A stretch of DNA of 64,000 nucleotides from Phlebotomus papatasi (taxonomy: Eukaryota; Arthropoda; Insecta; Diptera; Psychodidae): positions 1 to 64,000 of the forward strand of contig NW_026604839.1 of assembly GCF_024763615.1 (NCBI RefSeq). The letters are read 5' to 3'. Each line of letters opens with the position of its first letter. Position 1 is the first letter of the stretch. Shown here in pieces: positions 55,456 through 64,000 of the stretch. Made by a program: the position numbers and the translations under genes. The notes beneath the pieces are model-generated. The model made no database searches. It was not told where the DNA came from and saw nothing but the letters and a program-made list of their open reading frames with translations.

Positions 55456-55650
55456 TAGGGGAAAATCCTCTCCCTTCGAACGTTCATGCCTTCGAATAAT
55501 GTGAATTTTCTTTAATTTTTTTTCTAAGAGATTTACACATTTCTATTAAATGTTAGTATGTGATAATTACTTGCAAGTCACTTAGGAAAACTACCGGAAT
55601 TACACATTATTCGAAGGCATGGACGTTCGAAGGGAGAGCACTTTCCCTTA
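55456..55650. mobile_element. 195-bp MITE with TAGGGGAAAATCC ends
   Basis: The left end TAGGGGAAAATCCTCTCCCT then TCGAACGTTCATGCCTTCGA. The right arm reads TCGAAGGCATGGACGTTCGA then AGGGAGAGCACTTTCCCTTA. The arms of about 50 bp are strongly conserved. Non-coding. Confidence 0.78.
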
Positions 55651-55789
55651 ATAGATTTTTTTTTGATTTTTAGTGTTTCACAATTCATTTTAAAAACCAT
55701 TTTATAAGTCTTTCCAAATATTACCTAAAATAGCTTGGAATATATTAATTTTATTTCTTTAAACAAAACAAAATAAGTATAAGCGGTTT

Positions 55790-55935
55790 ATAACCGATTG
55801 ACACTCACTAAGACTCGTCAAAGATTCCAAGACCTTTCCAACAAACCCAAAAGCTTGTTTCAGTCGCGTGATAAATTACGCTTTCTAGACACTTTTTACT
55901 TTTAAACTTTTTAAAACTCAACTAAACTCAAAGAG
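55790..55935. repeat. Fragment of the AACCGGTT-type dispersed repeat
   Basis: GGTTTATAACCGATTGACAC, CAAAGATTCCAAGACCTTTC and GATAAATTACGC phrases correspond to parts of 21600-21730 and, inverted, 63520-63600. Partial copy with no ORF. Confidence 0.45.
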
Positions 55936-56416
55936 AGAGCAATTATATATTATCTACTTTTTTTTCAACTCGGCACTGGCCTGTAGGGGAATTCTGTAAC
56001 GATATGACAATATCACATGACAAGTTTTTATAGTAAATTCGAGAGCAAGATAAAGTAAAAGCCCAATGAACATCGAATGGCTACTGCAGGAAGCTTTATG
56101 AAGCTTTCAGTAACTGATATATGAATTTGTTTTTCAATTAATTTACCACATAAAAAATTTTAAAATTTGTCATATGACATAGTCATACAGTTATAGGGGG
56201 AAGTGGAACTATTTTGATCTGTCGGGCTATATACGATTTTTCTCATATTTTTGAAAAAAGCTTTACGATTATTTTATTTAGATCCACAATTATCTTGACT
56301 ATCTAAATTACGTTGCATTAAAGCTCAGTTCTTTTTAGAAATATCGTCAGTTAAAGCAGCATTTGTTGTAACTTAATTTTTGCGATTGTAAGTGCGTAAG
56401 TGCGCTTAATTAATAA

Positions 56417-57785
56417 AAAGGAGAATGGTCAAAAGTATATGGGCGCTGGTCCCGGAATCGCCACAAACGAGAGTAGGCGCATTTTGTAGGTACTGATATA
56501 AGATTGAAAAATTGCCGGGACTCAGGACGATAAACGTTGGGAGTCCTTCTAAAATGGCCTTTATCCTTCCGAAAAATCGCTGTTTTGACAACGAATTATG
56601 CAAGAACGACTAAAGCGATCTTGATGAAATTCGGTATAGGGTCAGTGTATGACTTAAAGTTTTTATCCATGCATACGACCCCCTCCCTCCACCCTCCGTT
56701 CTGATAGCCCCCATACAAAATGGGGGCACTATACCTTATAACTCCTTTCTAAGACGATGTAGAAAGCTGAAATTCGACAAGGGAACAAAGCTTAGGGAAG
56801 ACTTTTAAACCATGTATAATATGTCCCTCCTCTGTCCCCCTTTCTGGTAGCCCTCATACAAAATGAGAGCATTTCACCTTATAACTCCTTTCTGAGAAAA
56901 GATAGAAAGTTGAAATACAGCTTGGGAACAAGTCTTAAAGAAGACTTTTTAACCATACTGCCCAAACTCTTCGTCCATCACCCCTTCTGGTAACCCCCAT
57001 ACAAAATGAGAGCATTTCACCTTATAACTCCTTTCTAAGAGGGGGCAGAAAGCTGTAATTCGACTAGATGTCTATAAATGCATATAAAATCTAGAAAATT
57101 ATTGTTAACGTTATTAGTTATTCATTTTTTTCATTCTTTTACAAACCAACTACTTCTACTCAGAAAGGAAGGCAAAATGTTCTCATTTTGTATGGGATTA
57201 CTAGAAGGGGTGGTGGAGGAGCGGGTTAACATGCATAGTTGAAAAGTCGTCCATAAGTTTTGTTCTCTTGTTGAATATCAGCTTTCTACATCCTCTTAGA
57301 AAGGAGTTATAAGGTAAAGTGCCCCCATTTTGTATGAGGGCTACCAGAACGGAGGGTGGAGGGAGGGGGTGGTATGCATATATAAAAAGTTTAAAACATA
57401 CACTGACCCTATACCGAATTTCATCAAGATCGCTTTAGCAGTTCTTGTATAATTCGTTGTCAAAACAATGGTTTTTCGGAAGGATAAGGGCCTCTTTTAC
57501 AAGGACTTCCAACGTTTATCGTCCTGGGTCCCGACATTTTTCTCAACCTTATATCAATATCTTCAAAATGCGTCTACTCTAATGTTTGTATGAAGATGAA
57601 CCAGCGCCCATATACTTTTGATCATTCTTCATCATTGTGAAAAATAGTTTTTGTGCTCTAGAACTGTTCCTCCATGGTTTAGAACATTGATCAAAGAACA
57701 AAAGTTGTTACCTATACTAATGTCTATCCAATGACATAGGTCCCGTTTGTGGCGATTCCGGGACCGGATTTGACCATTCTCCTTT
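56417..57785. mobile_element. 1.37-kb foldback element with internal subrepeats
   Basis: The outer ends AAAGGAGAATGGTCAAA and TTTGACCATTCTCCTTT are inverted. Both continue into GTCCCGGAATCGCCACAAAC and its complement. Long inverted arms follow, for example CGATCTTGATGAAATTCGGT on the left and ACCGAATTTCATCAAGATCG on the right. Inside the left arm a unit of about 145 bp containing CATACAAAATG and CCTTATAACTCCTTTCT is present three times (near 56699, 56844, 56986). The right arm holds two inverted units (near 57180 and 57300). Right-end sequence 57626-57730 has no clear left partner. Frames across it are short. The architecture resembles Drosophila FB/Galileo-type foldback elements; homology is not shown. 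Confidence 0.78.
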
Positions 57786-58070
57786 ATCAGAAGTTGTCGT
57801 AACTTCCATTTTTGGGGAAGTTACGATAAATTTTCATACAAAATTTCCTGTAATATTTCTGTAATGTTTGTAATATGTAATATTTTTCAATAAAACGTTC
57901 ACATAACTCTTCCAAATATTCAAAGATTGTGCGAATAATGTAACAAGAAAGCATTTTAATACTATATATTTGCGAGAAAAAAGTGAGAAAAAATCCCTGC
58001 CCATCTGTCATTAATTCAAAACAAAACAAGTGACGTGGCGCACAAAATTTGTTCAATAAAAGTTGCGAAA

Positions 58071-59125
58071 TAGGGGAAGTGTGCCAAATTTCGGCCAGCT
58101 TCTAATTTCGGCCACTTTGAGTGTAATCTCGGCCATGGAATTAAATGAATTACAATTATGGATTTAATCTTCGAATGGTCAATGAGTTCATTTTGCTTTT
58201 AAATATTTATTTATTTTAGGATGTATTAACACAAAAATTGCTAAATTTTATTTATAATTTGAATTTAAATTGCGTTGTAAAAACTCAGTGTGGAAAGAGT
58301 CTTACAAAAAATGTGACAGATCGATTGTGTTTCTAGCAGTCTTACAATTTGTGGAGAAGTGCAAGAGGTTTTCCTTCGGTAGTTTTCATGAAAATTGATT
58401 AGTTTTCATTAAAGATTGTTTCTGTTTATGTTAATAGTGAATCAATCTTTAAATTTCGGGTGAAATTTCCCAGCTGGATCCTGTATTTCGCGTTAAAAAG
58501 TAAATGCTTTGTGAGCGTCTTTCCGGTGAGGTAGTGTTGCCTATTCTGGCAACATCTTTTGCTTTCCTAAATTTCTTATTCATTTTACGTTCTTTTTTCA
58601 ATTTCGGAGTTCTAAAATGTCCAGAGAAAAAAAAACCATCGCTTCTATGAGAAAGATAATGTGGAAAAGGCCTAGGAAGAGTTCAGGACGGGCAAATTGC
58701 TACGGGAATCTGCACGTAAATTTGAGATGCTACTCTTCAGATCTTCAGGATAAATTACACGGAAGATCTCAGGGCTTGTAGGTCATATAAACGTATTAAA
58801 CTATATATTAAACTCGTTCCGTTAGACGTTTTGAAATTTTCTAACCGTTGCGTCACAAAAGGTGGTCGGAAAAAAGGTGGTCGGTATTTTACTCAAAGTG
58901 GCCGGAATACTACCCAAAGCAATGTCCATATTATTATTAATTTTTCAATATTTTAGGAATTGATTTAAAGAAAACAAAGATGATAAACTAATTTTCAAGG
59001 TTCCATACAACCTTCCTGAAAAGGAAGTAACAAAAAATATTAATATGAATTAAAAAAATTGCATTTCAAACTTAGGACTTCGGTGCTTATATGTAACTAT
59101 GCCGAAATTTGGCACACTTACCATA
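58071..59125. mobile_element. GTGTGCCAAATTTCGGCC family, copy 2 (long form)
   Basis: The left end TAGGGGAAGTGTGCCAAATT then TCGGCCAGC, with two more subterminal TTCGGCCAC and CTCGGCCA copies. The right end ATGCCGAAATTTGGCACACT then TACCATA. The interior is longer than in the 411-bp copy at 4428-4838 and has a segment (about 58140-58850) absent there. No transposase ORF was recognised, though the centre may be a decayed source element. Confidence 0.75.
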
Positions 59126-59529
59126 GTCGAATAAAAGTAATAACTCCTTGTATACCTTTTAACGCTACCACGACATCACAGCCTGTGGCACACTTCCTTT
59201 CCTTTCATGAGCGTTACTTCAATCCAATTTTTCTTATGAAGCTGAGCATTTCTTTTAAGCAGATGATGAGAAGGTTCACCGTTTAATCCTAACCCTTAAA
59301 AACTACATAAGGTATATCTGCGATCTGAGCTCCCAAGATCACATTACTCTGCATATAAATGTATTTGTTGGATGTGACGTACTGGACCTACCATTCTTCC
59401 TTCAAATGTGTGTCCTTGTTTTTTTCAATCATCTTGTTTTGACTGGAACCCCAGAATTTGGCTTCTCTCTTGTCAAGGCGACTTTTTTGTTAAAGAAATC
59501 TCGAGACTTTATGAGAGGATTTTTCGCTA

Positions 59530-59785
59530 CACTGAGAAAAAAAGAGGGTGCAATTAACTTTTTTTCCACGTAACTTTAACACTTTTAGGTGTAAAAATTT
59601 ATCAACATTTTTTAATGTTAATTTTACACCTTTTTAAGTGCAAAATTAACATGAAAGAGGGTAACTTTAACCCATAATACACCTACAAAGCATAATATTT
59701 ACAGATTTACACCGATTTCGGATCAATAATGCAGGGTAAAACATTTCCCAAATGTTATTTTAACTTTTTCGGATTTCTCTCAGTG
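59530..59785 (+). mobile_element. CACTGAG..CTCAGTG MITE, copy 5
   Basis: It begins CACTGAGAAAAAAAGAGGGT and ends TTTTCGGATTTCTCTCAGTG, about 256 bp, flanked by TA on both sides. It has a small duplicated ATTTACA phrase relative to the other copies. Confidence 0.85.
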
Positions 59786-61027
59786 TAGTATGTCTAACTT
59801 TCTGTTTTTCTTTCAAATTGTTTCCCCTTTCTTCTTTTCTCAGTTTTATATTTTTCCCTTTACGGCTTGCAACTGAATTGTAAGAAAATTGCATGTCCTA
59901 TTAAAGTTGCGATTCTTTTTATAAATTTATACCTTAATGAATAAGAAAATCATTTATGATTTTAAAATTGCTACTTTCATTAAAGGCTTTTGTGTCATGA
60001 AACATAAATGCTATTCATTCTTTTTATTAACTAAACATGTCTTAATTGAATTCAATCTCAATCTTAATTAGTATTCATACATTTCTTTAGAACGTTAGCA
60101 TAGATTTCAAAACCCATTTGACTACGACAATATATGCAAATGTAATTGGCTGGGCCTTTTACTTTGGCGCCAGAATCACCATCTACTTACATAGCTTAAG
60201 CTGCCTTACTGTTTATTTTTTTTTTCATTCTATAAATTTTTCGTTATTGTTGAATGATGTCTTCGAGCAAATTGATTTGTCTGCCTCTTGTGGTTTTGGC
60301 TAAACCGCAAAAGGAGACTACGTGAAGCTTCCCCACAAGAACAGAAATTCAACTCTCCTTCTTCCAACCAAAAGCCCACCCTTTTTCTCCCAGTGTTGAG
60401 GGTGGATTTGAGTGTTTATTTACGGAATTGACACCGTTTGTAGGACTTTTTTTTTTGGCTATGTCACGGCTTTTCTTCTTTTGTTCACTTAACTTATACC
60501 AGCACCCACACGCCAATTCCTCAAAAAAAATTCTTGTTGATCTCAAATTCAACTCCTGATAAATCTTTTTTATTTGTCACAACCAAACTCTACTAGACAA
60601 CTTGCTGAAACTTTAGTCAGGGCATAAATAACACACTTCAGGAAATGATATTTTTGGCCTCACCCCTTATGAGCTTTCGTTTTTTTTTTTTTGGTGCACA
60701 TTCTTTCTTTTGAGTTGTTGAGGAAATTAGATTCTACTGACACGTTTCCTTCTTCTCTAAAAGTAGCACCGGATGGAAGATTTAAGAAAAAATCATGACA
60801 AGTGGAGAAAATTATGTTCACTTTTATATGACAATTTTATTTCTAACATGTGTCGCTTATATTGTCTTTTGATTTCAACTTAATATTGTAATGTTGTGAC
60901 TGGAAATTGTGTTTTATATTGAGTTGAACTATTGAAAATTCTTTTTATGTTCTTTTGAAATTTCACCCTTGTCCATTGTGATCAGAATCATTGAAATATG
61001 TTTGTACTATTCAATCTCAATTTAATG
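59786..61027. other. Unassigned AT-rich DNA
   Basis: Pyrimidine-rich stretches and short frames (60118-60303, 60349-60552) with no recognised domain. No repeat ends were seen. Confidence 0.45.
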
Positions 61028-62798
61028 TAAGGGGAAATGGGGCACCTTTGAAATAGGGTACCTTTGAAATGGGGCTTTATTCTCCTATTTTAAATTGAAC
61101 TGAGCATTATCATAATGTAATTTAGCAAGGGGGAAATATTAGGGTTGGAAGTGGTGTACAGTTGAAAACGAAGTGCTTGGAAGTCTTTGGAAGGGGAAGT
61201 GCCCGATTATAAAGTCTTTTCTGCCTAATTCCATATTTTTCAGGCTATACTTTTAGTTAAGATTTTTAATTCGAACGGCAGTATAATTTGAAAAGATCTT
61301 TTTTTGACATTTTAAAAGTTCGATTATGACAATGAAATAGAGTAAATATGCTCAAATTTATTACAGCTTAATTTGTGTTGTAATTTTTCCGAGGATATTC
61401 AGCTGAATAATAATTTTCTTTAATTTTTACAGGCTTTATAGGTATTTCAAATTCATATAGTTGCTCACAAATAATGACAGCTATAGCAATTGACTTTGAA
61501 TCAATTTGATATATTTTTTTCTAATAATTTATCGTAATATGTATTGGATGATTGCATAAATTCGTGGAACTTTTTCGCAAATGCAGTTAAGGGGTATCCC
61601 ATGGAACACATCCACTATTTTATTTGTTTACGTTTTTGCATATGCTGGAAAGATTTTAGTGTATTACGTCTCTTGAAAAGTATTCTGCAGTAAGGTCGAT
61701 TTGTGCTTTTGAGAACCTTTAGAAAATGAGAAGCGAAAATGGACATTTGCAATATTTAATGTTTGAGTAATTTAGAATGAATCTGAGTGATGGATTTCCG
61801 TTAAAAAAAACATTTTTGAGGTTTATTTAGATCGTGTACTTGCTCTATAGATGATTAAAAGTGGCTTTGAAAATTTCGAAATAGTGATTTATTCTTCGAA
61901 ATATCAATTTCCATTTTAAACGGTCTCTAATATTGATAGCTATATTGTGAGTATCCTAGTGAAAGAATTTTTTTCGATAACAATTGAAGAAATTATTAAA
62001 ATGTTGGAAAATAATTTTGGAGAAATGTCTCTAATAACGGAAAAAGTCCTGCAAAAAATAGCCAAGCTTGTTGCAAAAGTTAATTAGCAATCACTAAAAA
62101 CCTTTCCCAAGAGTGCAAAACGTTTCAATTTTAAAGAATTTTGAGCCCAGGGAGAGAATCAACCCTAATAAAATGTGAAGATACATCTGAAGTGCTGAAT
62201 TAGTTGTTGCACTCGTACCTTTGGATTCTTACAGACTTTCCAGCACAGCATGAATAACTGCAAACGACAATACATTTTTTTTTGAGGCTCTATTTTCCTA
62301 AAGTAGCTCACGGGTCTCTTAGGGAAATTCAAAATATGTTGGTACGCCTTCGTAAAACAAAGATAATAATAAATTACTGAAAGTATGCAAGAATATTCTG
62401 TCGCTAGAAATTTAAAATATAAGCAAAATGTTAGAAATATGCGGAATAATAAATTTCTTGAGATATTTTTAAAGTTTTCCTAATTATATTTCTCATAAAA
62501 TTAAATAAATTATTGATTAGTAAGTGTAAGAAGGGCATGAAGTGCAGGAAGTGCTGGAAGTATTGCCACATTTTCGAGAGTGTTGCGAAGTTTTGGAAGT
62601 GCGCAGGGGTATTCCATGCAAATTGTGGAAGTGCCTGGAAGTGGTGTACACATTTTCACCCTAATATCTCCCCCTTGTAATTTAGCTTTCTAATTGGTTT
62701 GTGGAGCTAAATTATGTCATAGTAAAGTCCAGTTCCATTAAAAAATAGGAGAATAAAACCCTGTTTCAAAACTTCCCTATTCAAAGGTATACCACTTC
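61028..62798. mobile_element. Outer element with GGGGAAATGGGGCACCTTTG ends, containing a nested element
   Basis: The left end TAAGGGGAAATGGGGCACCT then TTGAAATAGGG and a second ACCTTTGAAATGGGG copy. The right side has CTATTCAAAGGTATACCACT in reverse sense. Both sides share TTTATTCTCCTATTTT / its complement. A second element occupies 61139-62664, leaving only about 240 bp of the outer one. Confidence 0.6.
61139..62664. mobile_element. 1.5-kb nested element with TTAGGGTtggAAGTGGTGTACA-type ends
   Basis: The left end TTAGGGTTGGAAGTGGTGTA and the right end TGGTGTACACATTTTCACCC then TAA are inverted. TA flanks both sides (61137-61138, 62665-62666). Near the right end a GGAAGTG phrase is repeated several times (62540-62650: GGAAGTGCTGGAAGT, TGGAAGTGCGC, GGAAGTGCCTGGAAGTGG), and similar phrases occur at the left end. 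No transposase ORF is visible. Confidence 0.65.
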
Positions 62799-63449
62799 TT
62801 TCTAAAGGACGTCACTGCTTGTAATAGTGTCCCGAATGACAGGCGCTCTTCTGCAACTGCCATTCAAATTTTTTTCCAAAACGAAGCCTGAGGAACTTAA
62901 GGAATTTTTCTTTACTTTCTTTTTTTTATTTTTTTACAATTTTTTTTTCTTTTTATTCGTACATTCGTACTTAAATTTAAATTTCTGAATTTGTTACCTT
63001 TTTCTTTTACTATTCGAACTATATAACTTGAACTATTTTGCTGCTCGAGCATTATATAATAATCCCTCGATTTTGAATTATATATATTCGACTTCTTACC
63101 CCCCAAGGAGTCGTATTTTGGTGGAATTTTGGAAATCTGAAGTTTCGAGTTTTGTGGCGTCACGCTATTGGTCCGTCTGTCCGTCGAGCTGTCGTCAGCT
63201 CTAGAGGTCAAACGGTTAGAGTTAGCGACTTGAGACCTTCCGGGAACCCCACGCCCCATAAGTCGACCCAAGGATCGTTAAGATGCCCCTCATTTCCCCC
63301 CACCTCTCCACTTCCCCTCCAAAGTAACGTTTTTTTGGAATTGCTCAATAACGCGTCGTGCGATTTTTTCATATTTGGATATTTCTTTTAGAGATTACCC
63401 AGGCGGACATTTCGTCCTTAGACGAAAACACCGTTGAATCATTCCTAAA
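62799..63449. other. Unassigned DNA
   Basis: Low-complexity T-rich tract (62905-62960) and a less AT-rich 63100-63310 stretch. Frames at 62912-63271 (minus) and 63152-63391 (plus) overlap antiparallel and show no domain. Confidence 0.4.
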
Positions 63450-63930
63450 AACGGTTTTTCAAGTTCAAATATTAAAAAGACACTAGAGAGTGAATTTATC
63501 AAGTGAATGGGGTCATGTTTGGGCTCGTTGGAAAGGTCTTGGAATTTCCGACAAAACTGAACTGGTTCCAATCAGGTGTGAATCGGTAATAAACCGGTTC
63601 ACAACCTATAAATAATTTTTATACGAAATTCAATTTAATTACTCCTGAGGTGTATTTTGGGAAATATTTTGAGTGATATATAAATCGGTTCAAATCGGTT
63701 GTGAACCTGTAATGAACCGGTTACTAACCGATAAGTATTTTTTTCGAATATGACTTTTATTACTCTTTAAATTATTTCATGGAATGTATTGAGTGATTTA
63801 TGAATCGATTCAAATCGGTTGAGTACTAGTAAACGGTAAATGATGCGAAAGTATTTTTGAGATATAGCATCTAAGTCACGAGTTCGAGCATTTCGCAAAG
63901 GCCTGAGACGCTATGCCATCCCTTTTTGTT
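63450..63930. repeat. AACCGGTT-type dispersed repeat with internal tandem units
   Basis: Three loosely tandem units of about 100-125 bp contain CGGTTCAAATCGGTTGTGAA or variants followed by GTAATGAACCGGTTACTAAC and a TTATTACTC phrase (around 63580, 63690, 63800). The end phrase AAGTCACGAGTTCGAGCATT then TCGCAAAGGCCTGAGACGCT matches, inverted, 19868-19935. Fragments lie also at 55790-55935. Non-coding. Confidence 0.55.
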
Positions 63931-63934
63931 TTTT

Positions 63935-64000
63935 TTTTCTTTCATAATTGTAAAAGTGATGGCCCTATTTTTGAGAATAAAAATGAAATCGTGAAAAGAG
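63935..64000 (+). repeat. Possible non-LTR retrotransposon 3' terminal phrase
   Basis: CATAATTGTAAAAGTGATGG then CCCTATTTTTGAGAATAAA resembles the end of the 16785-17196 fragment (CACAATTGTAAGAGGGATGA then ACCCTATTTTGTGAGTAAA). The window ends here, so the tail cannot be judged. Confidence 0.35.

Overview
The window looks like a stretch of AT-rich insect nuclear DNA that is intergenic or a very large intron. Supporting this are the AT-rich background, a tRNA-Leu-primed Ty3/gypsy element, mariner and pogo-like remnants, non-LTR fragments with microsatellite tails, tRNA-derived SINE heads, and many small inverted-repeat elements. A lower dipteran such as a phlebotomine sand fly or a mosquito is my best guess; this is inference from repeat style, since no host marker gene is present. 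I found no convincing host protein-coding exon and no rRNA. Most short open frames lack ATG starts, recognisable domains, or both.

The only intact gene is the gag-pol ORF of a Ty3/gypsy LTR retrotransposon on the minus strand (48610-55446). It has two 948-bp LTRs that look identical by eye, a 4-bp GTAT target-site duplication, an 18-nt primer-binding site matching the 3' end of tRNA-Leu, a polypurine tract, and a 1632-residue polyprotein. The polyprotein carries protease, reverse transcriptase, RNase H and DD35E integrase motifs. It looks young and possibly still active. It is much more GC-rich than its surroundings.

Layout. 1-3.6 kb: featureless AT-rich DNA. 3.6-9 kb: a 220-bp MITE, a three-level nest of inverted-repeat elements, a degenerate minisatellite and a 1.3-kb foldback element. 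10.9-18.2 kb: two inverted copies of a 0.6-kb element, a non-LTR 3' tail, and SINEs, one with a 13-bp target duplication. 19.9-22.3 kb: another nest with an RTE-like reverse transcriptase fragment at its core. 24.4-32.1 kb: a dense MITE cluster and a decayed mariner. 32.3-39.6 kb: a tRNA-like sequence, a pogo-type MITE, paired MITEs, two palindromes (one with 533-bp gapless arms) and a Jockey-like fragment. 39.6-48.6 kb: sparse, with one interrupted repeat and two hairpins resembling ribozyme or Penelope-type motifs. 48.6-59.8 kb: the gypsy element, a foldback element with internal subrepeats, and more MITEs. 61-64 kb: one element nested in another, then an AACCGGTT-rich repeat family.

The pattern I find most interesting is a large group of otherwise unrelated non-autonomous elements. 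They share the same outer end (TA followed by GGGGAAA or GGGTAAR) and a run of short family-specific subterminal repeats. They look like many families served by one end-recognition system. Boundaries and similarities were read by eye; no alignment or database search was run.
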